Source: Echinarachnius parma
Lineage: Eukaryota; Echinodermata; Echinoidea; Clypeasteroida; Echinarachniidae
Assembly (NCBI GenBank): GCA_037951105.1
Contig: JBAMJV010008045.1
Coordinates: 1 to 64,000, forward strand
DNA: 64,000 nucleotides
Direction of reading: 5' to 3'
In this document: positions 43,866 through 56,816 of the stretch, piece by piece
Layout of the letters: each line of letters starts with the position of its first letter
Position numbering within the stretch: position 1 is the stretch's first letter
Position numbers and translations under genes: made by a program
The notes under the pieces: model-generated
Seen by the model: the letters and a program-made list of their open reading frames with translations, nothing else
Databases searched by the model: none
Told to the model about the DNA's origin: nothing

Positions 43866-45109
43866 AAACGGTCGTTTCAGAACGGGAAACTCGTTCTCGT
43901 CGACACTAGCGAAAAGTCTCTATTCTTGATTATGAACGATTTGGGGACCAACTTGTGTTAATCAGTCAAAATGGTAGGTTATTACATTCCAGCTGGAGTA
44001 ATCATGAAAACAATCAAGTGATGTCTACAAATTCCACTGCACCAACGTTGCAAAGCATTTTCTGCATTCTCAGCTAGGAAGTGCCCACTACTTGGTTGCA
44101 TACAGAAAATAACCAATGATCTATGCAAATTGCATAGCGCATCAGTACTTTTAAGTCATACATGCTAGTTCATGGGCACGCCTTTGAAGAGAATATAAAA
44201 CATGTTTCACGCAACTTGTAGTTTTTAAAATTCATCCTCTTAGTAGTGTAAACAAATTATGGATAATTAATCACAGGCAGTGAGAGAAAGGCAATTTTGT
44301 TGATAAAGTGCGATGAAAATCGAATTGAATTATTAAAATTGTTCATAAGCGTATTTTGTTCTAGTGATTTTAGGATATTATGTTGGTTGCATGTGGATTG
44401 TAAATGACTGAATGACAGCATTGGTTCTTTTAGTTTGCGACCAAGTCAAGGCCGTTCGCTTTGGTAAATCAATACAGAAGTTGCTAGTGTTTACATTTCC
44501 AAAGGTGATCAAGTGTCCAAAGCATTGATGCAAGGGCATTGTGCAATCAACGAGAAGATCCCATAGCACATGTATCAATCGAGTGCCCAACAAAATGCAT
44601 TAAGTGTGCACTGGGCACTTGTGCTACTTGATCCCATCATACATGTAATGCATAGCATAGGGCACTTGTGCTACTTGATTCCATCATAAACTGGGTTCCA
44701 AAAGAAACTTATCACTTCTTCAGAGCGACACACATTATAATCTAAAGCATAAAAATGAATCATAATTGTGCATAGATTAGCTATAATATTCCTCAGCATG
44801 CACATCTAAACAAATTTATGTTTGATTTAGTCAACAAAGAATAACATAAGGTGAAATCGCAAGAGGTAATTTTTCAAAAATCACAGACTGCTCGCCTTCC
44901 GGGCACGGAGCTCGGTACGGACAATAGCCAGCCTGGTGATTACATAACCCGCCTTTGATGTTGAATGAATAGCTATTGAAAGTTCTGAATAGACCGCCTT
45001 TCGTGGAGGTTCGCAGCGAGCAGTTTCTGTGATTTTTGTAAAGTGACCTATAGCGATTCCATCGCATTTTCTCGTTTTTGGCAAAAGCAACCTTTCATTC
45101 TTTCAGATA

Positions 45110-47418
45110 TTTTTTTTTTCTTTTGCCCCATTCAGGGAACTTTATTTTATTCAAAAATTTACAAGTTATATGGTTACATTATTCATACAAACAGAAATAA
45201 AAACATATAAATATTGTATTATACATACACAATTATGACAAAAAATCAATGAACTGTTTTACTTTGTTTAACCCAATTGGAAGATATATTTTGCATTTGA
45301 GATAAAATATTAAATCATATTTTAGCTCTTGTAGCAAAGTGTTGACATTCATTATTTTACCTTTCCGTGATTTTTTTATGTAATTTTTATAAATGATATA
45401 TTCGGCAAAGTTAATCAGTAGATTAACCAAAAAAAATCATTATTACCAATCTTATAACCAATAGTTAACAATTCCTCATTTATCTCCAATTCTATGCCAC
45501 AAAAATAAAATATTATCTTTGATATAATTTTCCAAAATAATTTCAGATTTTTACTATCTAACAGCATATGCTTAGTTGTTTATGGTGTATGACAAAATAG
45601 ACAATTATCATCATTGACGATCTTCCATTTACATAAATTATATCTTGATGGCAAAAACAAATACAAATATTTGAAATTGAATTGTCTAATTATATTATGT
45701 GTCAATGTCTTAAATTTAAACAGAAGAACATTATACCAATCAAAATTCACTGGGAGTAACAAATGTTCTTGCCAAAAGTTGAACACAATAGGTTTCAGAC
45801 GTTTCTTTTGTAATAACAACAGATACAAATGCTTTGTTTTCATATTTATAATATCAATATATTCACCATTTGAAATTGGTATTAATCGTGATTCATGTTT
45901 TTCGAGTAAATCATATCTCTAGAGCGCATTTTTTGTAACCAATATTTCGAGAATGCTTTGTTTAACTTTGCATAACAAAATTTAAAAAAAATTCTGATAA
46001 ACCATACTTTTGGCAAATACTTTTCGAATCCCTCCATTGACCCTGGTTTGTAACTTGATGTACCTTTAAAATCCCCGCATTTTTCCATGACTTAAAAACG
46101 AGTACTTTTCCATCAAATGTTATATTACTATTGTTCCATAAAATTTCATCTTTAATATCAATAACATCAAGCTTATCGACGTATCTTAGGGTAGACCAAA
46201 TACAAAGTAAATCTGAATAAAAAGGTGGCACTTTTAGTTTCAAACAAATCTGTTTCATATGAAACTTAGTACAATTAAATTGGAGGCAAGTTGGTATTCC
46301 CCCGACTTTTATCATCCAATAAAAAAACATTATTTGCCATGATGCATGCTTATCATTCATAAATTTAATCACCCTTGAGAGTCGTAGTGAACTAATTCTT
46401 GATTGTAAATCAATCATATTCAACCCTCCTTTTACTTCAGTGTTTATACAAATATTTCTTTTAACATTTTCTTTTTTTGATCCCCATGAAAATGAATATA
46501 TAAGTTTATTAATTTGCTTAACCAAGCTATATGGGACCGTCACAGCGGTTGCTAGATATATTATTTGTGACATAATAATCGATTTAATTATAACAACCTT
46601 TCCATAATAAGTCAAATTTCTCATCTTCCATAAATTCAAAAGCCTCATAATCTTATCAATTTTCCCCTCCCAATTAATATCTTCCACCTCTTTACCATCT
46701 CTGCCAACATATACCCCAAGGCATTTTACAGGTTCATTTATAAATTTCAGTTCATCTACTTCATTAACATCGTAACTTTTAACAAGATACATTGCATTTG
46801 ATTTTTTCCAATTAACACAAATACCAGCGATTTTTCCAAAATTATTAATCTCTTTCATCACATTTCTCATAGATATCAATGAATTAACAAATATTACTGT
46901 GTCGTCTGCATATTGACCAATTTTAATCTCTTCATTCTGAGTGGTATCAGGATGGGGTATATTTAGTCCCTGAATATCATTATTTTCTTCAATCCTTACA
47001 GCTAACGCTTCAACAACAAGAATTAATAATAAGGCTGATAGTGGACATCCTTGTCGCACTCCTTTTTGGATATTGAATGTGTTTGACAGCCATCCATAAT
47101 TCAAAATCCTACCACAAGTATTTTTATAAAGGGTTTGTATCCATATAATAAAAGAATCTTTAAAACCATATTTCTTCAAAATATAAAAAAGGAACGAATG
47201 ATTAACATTATCGAATGCTTGTTTAAAATCAATAAACATCAAAATACTTTGTATTTTCTCTAATTCACAATAGTCAATCACATCTTGAACCAGCCGCACA
47301 TTTTCCAGGGCCGATCTCTTTTTCATAAAACCAGATTGATCACGCGATATTATGTTGCCTATAACACCTTTCAGTTGCCTTGACAAAGCACACGCTGCAA
47401 TTTTGTAGTCTATATTCA
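45110..47418 (-). mobile_element. L1/Tx1-like LINE, unit A copy
   Basis: This is a minus-strand element. The T run at 45110-45120 is its A-rich 3' tail, with AATAAA-type signals just upstream (complement of 45139-45152). Coding order toward the 3' end is reverse transcriptase (47416-45962), then a frame change, then a C-terminal Cys-rich region. 5' sequence is lost by the deletion at 47418. Confidence 0.85.
45580..47418 (-). pseudogene. L1-like ORF2, unit A (reverse transcriptase to C-terminal finger)
   Basis: One frame of about 485 codons from 47416 to 45962 carries the core of a reverse transcriptase: QSGFMKKRSALENVR, then FIDFKQAFDNV with the first catalytic Asp, then GVRQGCPLSALL, then QYADDTVIFV with the catalytic Asp pair, then the thumb (VKCLGVYVG) and linker. 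The frame ends at 45962. A shifted frame at 45843-45580 continues with SRYNLCKWKIVNDDNCLFC, the start of the C-terminal Cys/His finger. The motif set is that of L1-clade ORF2 proteins, which copy element RNA at a nicked target. The listed ORF start at 47494 is outside the LINE. Unlike A', this copy has no stop after CPLSA, so the two units decayed separately. Confidence 0.85.
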
Positions 47419-47639
47419 TCTTAAATACATAGTGGGCACGTATTAGTGTACTATATAGAGAGAGTTTCCTAGAGCTGACATTAATATTCAACATTCTTAA
47501 TGCGTGTGTGGCTGGAAGCCCGGATAGGATACTGTTTTAAGAAGGCTAGCGTGGCTGATAATTGAAGATAGAGGGGAAATAGGGGTTGAAACTACATTAG
47601 TGTTGATTTGCTGGACCATTTAGTGCGAAAATGGGACTT
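47419..47639. repeat. R1x block after the deletion joint
   Basis: The sequence 'cttaaatacatagtgggcac...tagtgtactatatag...gctggaagcccgg...ggggttgaaactacattag' is repeated at 57120-57311, and inverted at 56960-57050 and 60265-60480. Confidence 0.85.
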
Positions 47640-48580
47640 TACCTTAGTGTGGAAACACGTGCCCAATGCTATGCATGTATGATGGGATCAATTAGCACAA
47701 GTGCCCAGTGCACACTCAATGCATTGCGCTGGGCACGCGATCGTTTTTTTCAATGCATTGTCGCTCAATGTATCTTAACATATAAGACCAGACAGATTTG
47801 CGCACACCCGACTTGGTAGAAGACTAAAAGAATCAATGGTATACTGTTCCTTTTTTTTTTATAGTCATGCGTATAAAATCGTGTGGAGATTATTGGTACA
47901 GAAATCACATTTTCATGAAATTCACTGATGCACATAACACAATGTATCCAACATTCATACCCATCATCCAAGATTCATTAACTCAAAGTTTATTAAATAA
48001 ACGATCGAATGCCCAAGGCATTGCATTAAGTGTGCATTGGCATGGGCACTTGTGCTACTTGATCCCATCATACATGTAAAGCATAGCATTGGGCACAAGT
48101 AGCACAAGTAGCACAAGTGCCCAGTGCACACTCAATGCATTGCGCTGGGCACGCGATCGTTTTTTTCAATGCATTGTCGCTCAATGTATCTTAACATATA
48201 AGACCAGACAGATTTGCGCACACCCGACTTGGTAGAAGACTAAAAGAATCAATGGTATACTGTTACTTTTTTTTTTTTATAGTCATGCGTATAAAATCGT
48301 GTGGAGATTATTGGTACAGAAATCACATTTTCATGAAATTCACTGATGCACATAACACATTGTATCCAACATTCATACCCATCATCCAAGATTCATTAAC
48401 TCAAAGTTTATTAAAGAAACGATCGAATGCCCAAGGCATTGCATTAAGTGTGCATTGGCATGGGCACTTCTGCTACTTGATCCCATGATACATGTAAAGC
48501 ATAGCATTGGGCACTTGTGCTACTTGATCGCATCATACATGTTATGCATAGCATTGGGCACGTGTTTCCACATTAAGGAA
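47640..48580. repeat. R1 repeat, two overlapping copies (unit A)
   Basis: R1 starts 'gtggaaacacgtgcccaatgc' and is full of GTGCCC/GGGCAC. A segment of 416 bp beginning near 'tcgctcaatgtatcttaac' (47762) repeats at 48178. Half-sites of the GACTAAAAGAA hairpin are at 47822 and 48239. Unit A' has a single copy. Confidence 0.85.
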
Positions 48581-50884
48581 TGCTAGCTTCGCGCTAGCAT
48601 TCTCTAAAAGTGATGTCCGGACGTCAATCACTTTATATTATATTTTGAAAGCAAATTTCACAACAATGAGAGCATTTGAATGGGAATTATTATTATTTCC
48701 CATGTTTCTTTTAATGATCTTTCACATGGAATTGAAATCAACCAAATCAGTTACAATTAATTTTGGGGGGGCACTTCGGAAAATACCAATACTCAACGCT
48801 CCCTTTAAGAAAACGAAACACCTACCGGCGTCGGCGACTCAGTAGTACTTGGGACTGCCATCAAGCCATTCGTATCTCTTGGTGGATATATTCCACCCAT
48901 AGAGGCGATGGATCTTCCCCTCCTCCAACGAAAAGTACGATTAGAGCTTCCCCTATCTAGAATGCGCACTTTCGCGTAAAATGGGCAAAGCGATGCATGC
49001 GAGGTAAATTGTCAAATTGTCAATCTACAAATGGCCTAGCTCACATATATCTTGTGAATTACAATGAGATGCATATAAAAGGAATTTAAACACGAAAGCA
49101 AATCTGTTGTACCCGATTAAAATGCATCCAAATGTCTTGGACATTACATACCAAAGCATGCCAACTTGCAATGCCAGACTCAAAGAATCAATGCTGTATT
49201 CAATTTCTTTTTATCATCGATTCTTTTAGTCCAACAAAATACAGTCCAACCTGAGTATAGAGACCATTAATGGAGCCCAAAAAGTAAAACTGAAACTGGT
49301 GACCTCTATAATCCGGTTCCGTGATTACTCATGGTGGCCATTATAGTCATGTTGTCTGATGACAGATATGACTGTGCACACAATCTACACAATGAATAAA
49401 AAATCAACAAACATGAAACGCATTGTATATGAAGTTTTTGTTTATTTTTTATTAATTTGTAAATTTTCATTATTTTCATAATACGCGCCCATCGGGATCT
49501 CTTACATACATAGTGGGCACATGTCAGTATTTACTCATACGTGCCCATCGGGATCTCTTACATACATAGTGGGCACATGGCAGTATTTACTCCTACGTGC
49601 CCATCGGGATCTCTTACATACATAGTGGGCACATGTCAGTATTTACTAACACGCGCCAACATGTGTCTAAGCTGATCTCTTACAAACATTTTTGCCACAA
49701 GCCATTTAGTTTCGAATATCTTACAGTTTGAATTTTACATGTAAAGTCCACACCAATTTATCGTATTCGCATTAGAAACTAGAGAGAAATACCAGTTATA
49801 TACATTGATCTTCAGAATTAACTTTGGGGCAGTGGCATTTGTATACATGTAGTGCCCACACCAATTTATTGTATTCGCATTGGAGCTATCGAGAAATACC
49901 AATTATATACATTGTTCTCCAGAATAAACTTTGGTGCAGAGCCATTTGTATGGAAAACGTCATTGTTAGCATGGTAGCTCATGCTTGAATGCAACACACC
50001 AACATTTGTGTTAAATTAAAACACGCTATGACCCCAAATGTAGTCCTAATCATGGCAAGTCGAACTCGGTGCACTTCAACAATGTAATAATCTTACAATA
50101 AACACATAACCAATTGGTAGATAACATTCCCACAGCCTGACTTACTAAATTAGTCTTAGCTTTATTATATTTGGATTTGGCAATATGTGTTGAAACGAGA
50201 GCCCAAGGCAACCATGTAATGAGCAATGAGATTATCTCCTTGTCCTATTTCAAAAGCTCACTGTACCTGTAATGCATTGTTAAAGGCACTTGTGTTTACA
50301 TTAAGGTGAATAGTGTATAAATTGCACTGAAGAGTGCCCACATTGGATACTATTGATCAATTAGCTTTCTTTGGCTATTCCAAAGAATGGAAGTCTAGGG
50401 GTAAATTGTCTGAGAAAACGTATTTCTGTTCACTCAGCCGGTGTATTACGGAGTTTTTGCAAACCTGAGGACGACGAGTAGTGGGGTGGTTAAGGGGGCC
50501 ATGACTGCATTTTGGGGTACGATTGTTTTACTTGGCATACATACTCCTTGGATCAAAAGAAGAAAATTCGTCAAAAGAGACACTCTGTATCTATGCAAAT
50601 TAGGCCTAATTTCCATAATTGATACAGAGTGTCTCTTTGGATAGATTTTCTTCTTTTGATCCAACGAGTTTGTATGCCAAGTAAAACAATTGTACCCCAA
50701 ACTGCAGTGAACACCCATATTTGTGGCCCCTACTAGAAGAAATGACGTCATTTAGGCGAGAAATTACGTCACTTACGTTCTCTCTCGTAGTCTGGCCAAT
50801 CGGAGCACTAGTTCATGCCCGATTTCAGGTTCGTCGGAAAATCCAGTGCACCGTCTTCAGAATTACGTAATCAGAGAAGTATCA

Positions 50885-51510
50885 ACGTGTATATGTGTGT
50901 GTGTGTGTGTTTTATACGTGTGTATGTGTATGTGTGGTGGATTATGTAACTGGTATATGCGTGTGTGTTTGAATGTGTGCGTTTGTGGCTTTGTGTAGGT
51001 GTGTGCGCATTTGTGCGTGCGTGTGTGTATATGCGTATGTGTATACGGGTATGGGTTTTTGTTTGAGTGTGTGCGTGTGTTTGTGTTTGTTTGAGTGCTC
51101 GCGTGGATGAGTGTGCGTGCGTGTGTTTGTGTGTGTGTGGATGTGCGTGTGTGGTTGTTTGTGTGCATTTGTGAGTGTGCATTCATGTGTTTGTGTTTGT
51201 GTGGGTGTGTGTTGTGTATCTGTATGCGTATGTGTGGGAGTTTTATTAATGTTGTGTTTGTGTGTATACGCGTGTGTAAGGGTTTGTGTTTGTGTGTGCG
51301 CATGTGTGGGGTGTTTTTGTGCATTTGTGTTTGTTTGAGTGCGAGTGCGTGCGTGCGTGCGGGAGTGGATGTTTGTGCATGTGGGTATGTGTGTGTGTGT
51401 GTGTGTGTTTGTGTGATTGAATGCGTGTATGTGTGTGTGTGTCTGTGTTGAAGTTTGAGTATTTAAGTGTTCGGTGCGCATGTGTATGTGTGTATGTGAG
51501 TGTTTGACAT
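50885..51510. repeat. GT-rich microsatellite tract (unit A')
   Basis: This is the counterpart of 38325-38860, with an additional segment at about 50985-51060 ('gtttgtggctttgtgtaggtg...ggtatgggttttt'). The encoded Thr-His repeats are not real proteins. Confidence 0.95.
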
Positions 51511-51603
51511 GAGTGTTGACTAAAAGCGAAGATGGTTGAAAGGCAGCGAACAGGTAGTGAACAGGACGGGTTGACTAGATCCAATAGACCGCTTTTGTGA
51601 TGC

Positions 51604-51755
51604 ATGCAAATAATATGCGTATAACGTACATACTCCCCGTTGACAAGATTAAGCTTAACAATAGTAACTAGGTCCGGCAAGCATGCCGGAGCTTGACGGA
51701 CCTAGTTAATATTGTTATGCTTGTCAACGGGGAGTATTACGTCATACGCATATTA
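51604..51755. repeat. Intact hairpin in unit A' (empty site of the TA foldback)
   Basis: 'gcaaataatatgcgtata' at the left pairs with 'tacgcatattatttgc' at the right, and pairing continues through 'tactccccgttgacaag' and 'aacaatagtaactaggtcc' to a small inner stem 'ggcaagcatgccgg'. The arms are about 65 bp. Confidence 0.9.
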
Positions 51756-51765
51756 TTTGCTTATA

Positions 51766-51980
51766 CAGGGTGGCCCAGAAATAACGGAACGGGGTACTTT
51801 TCATTATAAAGAAACATACAGACTAGGTTCACTGGATAGATAATCTTTTTAAAAGAAATTTTATATCAACAACAGTAATTTGGTCAAGTAGTTTTTTGTT
51901 TGGTATCTATCCAGTGAACCTATTATGTACGTTTCTTCACAATGGCAAATACCCCGTTCCGTTATTTCTGGGACACCCTG
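51766..51980. mobile_element. mariner-like MITE in unit A' (215 bp)
   Basis: Duplicate of 43654-43865 with a 3-bp difference in length. Both copies were present before the tandem duplication. Confidence 0.9.
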
Positions 51981-52680
51981 AAACGGTCGTTTCAGAACGG
52001 GAAACTCGGTTTCGTCGACACTAGCGAAAAGTCTCTATCCTTGATTATGAACGATTTGGGGACCAACTTGTGTTAATCAGTCAAAATGGTACGTTATTAC
52101 ACTCCAGCTGGAGTAATCATGAAAACAGTCAAGTGATGTCTACAAATTCCACTGCACCAACGTTGCAAAGCATTTTCTGCATTCTCAGCTAGGAAGTGTC
52201 CACTACTTGGTTGCATACAGAAAATAACCAATGATCTATGCAAATTGCATAGCGCATCGGTACTTTTAAGTCATACATGCTAGTTCATGGGCACGCCTTT
52301 GAAGAGAATATAAAACATGTTTCACGCAACTTGTAGTTTTTAAAATTCATCCTCTTAGTAGTGTAAACAAATTATGGATAATTAATCACAGGCAGTGAGA
52401 GAAAGGCAATTTTGTTGATAAAGTGCGATGAAAATCGAATTGAATTATTAAAATTGTTCATAAGCGTATTTTGTTCTAGTGATTTTAGGATATTATGTTG
52501 GTTGCATGTGGATTGTAAATGACTGAATGACAGCATTGGTTCTTTTAGTTTGCGACCAAGTCAAGGCCGTTCGCTTTGGTAAATCAATACAAAAGTTGCT
52601 AGTGTTTACATTTCCAAAGGTGATCAAGTGTCCAAAGCATTGATGCACGGGCATTGTGCAATCAACGAGAAGATCCCATA

Positions 52681-52896
52681 CCGTAGAACACCATCGTCAA
52701 GCACCCCCAAGCACCTATACGCATCTTGCTTTTAAAGACGTTTCCATGAGATTCACCTCCATAATTATCCTCATGAATATTCCTCACCATTATTTGCATT
52801 CTTGATTAAAGTTTCCCGTTTGGACAGAGAGCGGGCGCTCTTTAAAAGCAAGATGCATATTGGTGCTTGGGGGGGCTTGACGATGGTGTTCTACGG
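52681..52896. mobile_element. TA MITE found only in unit A' (216 bp)
   Basis: TA at 52679-52680 and 52897-52898 flank ends CCGTAGAACACCATCGTCAA and its complement. Arms of about 58 bp pair with few mismatches. Unit A has the empty site 'gatccca-TA-gcacatg' at 44558-44571. Confidence 0.95.
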
Positions 52897-53836
52897 TAGC
52901 ACATGTATCAATCGAGTGCCCAACAAAATGCATTAAGTGTGCACTGGGCACTTGTGCTACTTGATCCCATCATACATGTAATGCATAGCATAGGGCACTT
53001 GTGCTACTTGATTCCATCATAAACTGGGTTCCAAAAGAAACTTATCACTTCTTCAGAGCGACACACATTAAAATCTAAAGCATAAAAATGAATCATAATT
53101 GTGCATAGATTAGCTATAATATTCCTCAGCATGCACATCTAAACAAAATTGTGTTTGATTTAGTCAACAAAGAATAACATGAGGTGAAATCGCAAGAGGT
53201 AATTTTTCAAAAATCACAGACTGCTCGCCTTCCGGGCACGGAGCTCGGTACGGACAATAGCCAGCCTGGTGATTACATAACCCGCCTTTGATGTTGAATG
53301 AATAGCTATTGAAAGTTCTGAATAGACCGCCTTTCGTGGAGGTTCGCAGCGAGCAGTTTCTGTGATTTTTGTAAAGTGACCTATAGCGATTCCATCGCAT
53401 TTTCTCGTTTTTGGCAAAAGCAACCTTTCATTCTTTCAGATATTTGTTTTTCTTTTGCCCCATTCAGGGAACTTTATTTTATTCAAAAATTTACAAGTTA
53501 TATGGTTACATTATTCATACAAACAGAAACAAAAACATATACATATTGTATTATACATACACAATTATGACAAAAAATCAATGAACTGTTTTACTTTGTT
53601 TAACCCAATTGGAAGATATATTTTGCATTTGAGATAAAATATTAAATCATATTTTAGCTCTTGTAGCATAGTTTTGACATTCATTATTTTACCTTTCCGT
53701 GATTTTTTAATGTAATTTTTATAAATGATATATTCGGCAAAGTTAATCAGTAGATTAACCGAAAAAAATCATTATTACCAATCTTATAACCAATAGTTAA
53801 CAGTTCCTCATTTATCTCCAATTCTATGCCACAAAA

Positions 53837-55757
53837 TTAAAATATTATCTTTGATATAATTTTCCAAAATAATTTCAGATTTTTACTATCTAACAGCATA
53901 TGCTTAGTTGTTTCTGATGTATGACAAAATAGACAATTATCATCATTGACGATCTTCCATTTACATAAATTATATCTTGATGGCAAAAACAAATACAAAT
54001 ATTTGAAATTGAATTGTCTAATTATATTATGTGTCAATGTCTTAAATTTAAACAGAAGAACATTATACCAATGAAAATTCACTGGGAGTAACAAATGTTC
54101 TTGCCAAAAGTTGAACACAATAGGTTTCATACGTTTCTGTTGTAATAACAACAGATCAAAATGCTTTGTTTTCATATTTATAATATCAATATATTCACCA
54201 TTTGAAATTGGTATTAATCGTGATTCATGTTTTTCGAGTAAATCATATCTCTAGAGCGCAATTTTTGTAACCAATATTTCGGGAATGCTTTTTTTAACTT
54301 TGCATAACAAAATTTTTAAAAAAATTCTGATAAACCATACTTTTGGCAAATACTTTTCGAATCCCTCCATTGACCCTGGTTTGTAACTTGATGTACCTTT
54401 AAAATCCCCGCATTTTCCCATGACTTAAAAAGGAGTACTTTTCCATCAAATGTTATATTACTATTGTTCCATAACATTTCATCTTTAATATCAATAACAT
54501 CAAGCTTATCGACGTATCTTAGGGTAGACCAAATACAAAGTAAATCTGAATAAAAAGGTGGCACTTTTAGTTTCAAACAAATCTGTTTCATATGAAACTT
54601 AGTACAATTAAATTGGAGGCAAGTTGGTATTCCCCCGACTTTTATCATCCAATAAAAAAACATTATTTGCCATGATGCATGCTTATCATTTATAAATTTA
54701 ATCACCCTTGAGAGTCGTAGTGAATTAATTCTTGATTGTAAATCAATCATATTCAACCCTCCTTTTACATTAGTGTTTATACAAATATTTCTTTTAACAT
54801 TTTCATTTTTTGATCCCCATAAAAATGAATATATAAGTGTATTAATTTGCTTAACCAAGCTATATGGGACCGTCACAGCCGCAGCGGTTGCTAGATATAT
54901 TATTTGTGACATAATAATCGATTTAATTATAACAACCTTCCCATAATAAGTCAAATTTCTCATCTTCCATGAATTCAAAAGCCTCATAATCTTATCAATT
55001 TTCCCCTCCCAATTAATATCTTCCACCTCTTTACCATCTCTGCCAACATATACCCCAAGGCATTTGACAGGTTCATTTATAAATGTCAGTCCATCTACTT
55101 CATTAACATCGTAACTTTTAACAAGATACATTGCATTTGATTTTTTCCAATTAACACAAATACCAGCGATTTTTCTAAAATTATTAATCTCTTTCATCAC
55201 ATTTCTCATAGATATCAATGAATTAACAAATATTACTGTGTCGTCTGCATATTGAACAATTTTAATCTCTTCATTCTGAGTGGTATCAGGATGGGGTATA
55301 TTTAGTCCCTGAATATCATTATTTTCTTCAATCCTTACAGCTAACGCTTCAACAACAAGAATAAATAATTAGGCTGATAGTGGACATCCTTGTCGCACTC
55401 CTTTTTGGATATTGAATGTGTTTGACAGCCATCCATAATTCAAAATCCTACCACAAGTATTTTTATAAAGGGTTTGTATCCATATAATAAAAGAATCTTT
55501 AAAACCATATTTCTTCAAAATATAAAAAAGGAACGAATGATTAACATTATCGAATGCTTGTTTAAAATCAATAAACATCAAAATACTTTGTATTTTCTCT
55601 AATTCACAATAGTCAATCACATCTTGAACCAGCCGCACATTTTCCAGGGCCGATCTCTTTTTCATAAAACCAGATTGATCACGCGATATTATGTTGCCTA
55701 TAACACCTTTCAGTCGCCTTGACAAAGCACACGCTGCAATGTTGTAGTCTACATTCA
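53837..55757 (-). pseudogene. L1-like ORF2, unit A' (RT core to C-terminus)
   Basis: This is the part shared with unit A. Motifs are as in A, but a TAA replaces a Leu codon right after CPLSA (about 55369), and a homopolymer change near 54320 ends the frame at GLSEFF. The last segment (54175-53837) extends further than in A and shows the full finger: CKWKIVNDDNCLFCHTSETT and KHMLLDSKNLKLFW. At least two inactivating changes are private to this unit, so neither copy is functional. Confidence 0.85.
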
Positions 55758-56151
55758 GTAGAGATATAGGTCGCCAATTATCTAAACATGTTTTGGGACC
55801 TTTTTTATACAACAAAGTATGGATTGACTGTTTTTGTGACCCTGATAATTCCTGTTTATAAGAACCTTCATTCAAACTTCCTACGACCATTTCTTTTGTT
55901 TCCTCCCAAAAGAATCTATAGAATTCTACAGACAGTCCATCTATGCCAGGAGACTTATTTATATTCATGCTTTTAATAGCTTGCCAACACTCATCCTTTG
56001 TTAACATACCTTCACAACTGTCTGCGTCTTCCTCAGATAAAGGAGTAACGTTCACATATTGACCTACATTAATCGGTGGGTCATTATCATGTGCGGCATA
56101 GAGGCGAGCGTAATATTTATGTATGTACGTTAACAACCCAACAAGAGACAA
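55758..56151 (-). pseudogene. L1-like ORF2, unit A' (N-terminal RT region, deleted in unit A)
   Basis: In frame with the reverse transcriptase start: linker residues, then MNINKSPGIDGLSVEFYRFF, then LLYKKGP...NWRPISLLNVDY. These are the first reverse-transcriptase blocks of L1-clade proteins. The segment shows what unit A lost at its palindrome-linked deletion. Confidence 0.85.
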
Positions 56152-56513
56152 GGACTTCGCGGAAAGCGTGATGCATCGGTATCGTTGAGTTTAATCTTTT
56201 TGTGAAAGCCTGTGTGGCTGAAGTCTGGGAAGTAACCTGCAAAGGCAGTGTATCGATCGATAATAGGTTAAATCTGTGTGTCAGATAGTCACGATCAATA
56301 ATAGGTTAAATCTGTGTGTCAGATTGTCAGGATTTAGGAAATGAGAAGTTGAGATTCTTTTTTTTTTTTTCTAGAAAGATTACGTTGTGGACTAGTCCAT
56401 TGAAATTGGAATACCCTATATTATGTTATGTGCAAAACTGTTATTTGGAGATTAATACATTTATTGATTATATACCTTGTACATGGCATGTTTGAACATT
56501 AGTCTTATTTGCG

Positions 56514-56816
56514 TCAACCCACGTGACAATTATCTTTATACTTCTTTCCATCTATTTCAACACAATCAATTTCCTTCTTTTTTCCATTTCTCTTTTCCAA
56601 TTGTAAACAAATATTTATTTGACTTTTCACCTTGCTCCATCCATTTTCTCTTGAACGATTAAATGCACCTCTGCATTGTTCTGTATACCATAAATCAATT
56701 TCACTTTGTAAAATTCTCATTCTATTCATATTTTCCGGAGATGTATTACCATCATCACTTTCAAATAAATCTTTATATTCCTTTTCTAAATCAACTATAT
56801 GAGATTTATGCTTCAT
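56514..56816 (-). pseudogene. L1-like ORF2 linker upstream of RT
   Basis: A 100-codon frame contains HKSHIVDLEKEYKDLFES, then LQSEIDLWYTEQCRGAFNRS and QINICLQLEKRN. In L1-type ORF2 proteins this K/E-rich helix, followed by a GA.RSR....W and a LEKRN motif, lies between endonuclease and reverse transcriptase. About 360 bp of broken sequence separates it from the RT frame. Confidence 0.7.

Larger units (their letters stand above)
44689..47418. mobile_element. TA-flanked element carrying an L1-like LINE, unit A copy (truncated)
   Basis: TA precedes AACTGGGTTCCAAAAGAAAC at 44689, as in the complete copy 53022-56922. The right part is missing: at 47418 the sequence jumps to 'cttaaatacatagtgggcac', which in A' lies just past the palindrome at 57120. 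Confidence 0.85.
36005..48580. repeat. Tandem duplication unit A
   Basis: Unit A begins inside the right end of the TTAA MITE ('gcgctagcattctctaaaag') and ends in repeat R1 ('ccacattaagga'), where unit A' begins with the same MITE piece. Order within the unit: MITE end, unique block, 57-bp tandem repeats, long hairpin, GT microsatellite, hairpin with the TA foldback insertion, mariner MITE, unique block, TA-flanked element with L1-like LINE, R1. Most of the sequence is nearly identical to A'. Confidence 0.9.
53443..56816 (-). mobile_element. L1/Tx1-like LINE, unit A' copy
   Basis: This is a longer copy of the LINE in unit A. Its 3' tail is at about 53443 and its remaining 5' part at about 56816. 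The endonuclease proper is not present, so it is 5' truncated or deleted. A 42-bp tandem duplication ('taataggttaaatctgtgtgtcagat') at 56260-56330 and unassigned sequence at 56160-56500 lie within. Confidence 0.8.

Noticed and set aside
44831..45090. Duplicated ORFs of 69-78 codons (again at 53164-53423)
   Set aside because: Identity is explained by the recent duplication. The two frames overlap on one strand and show no known domain.
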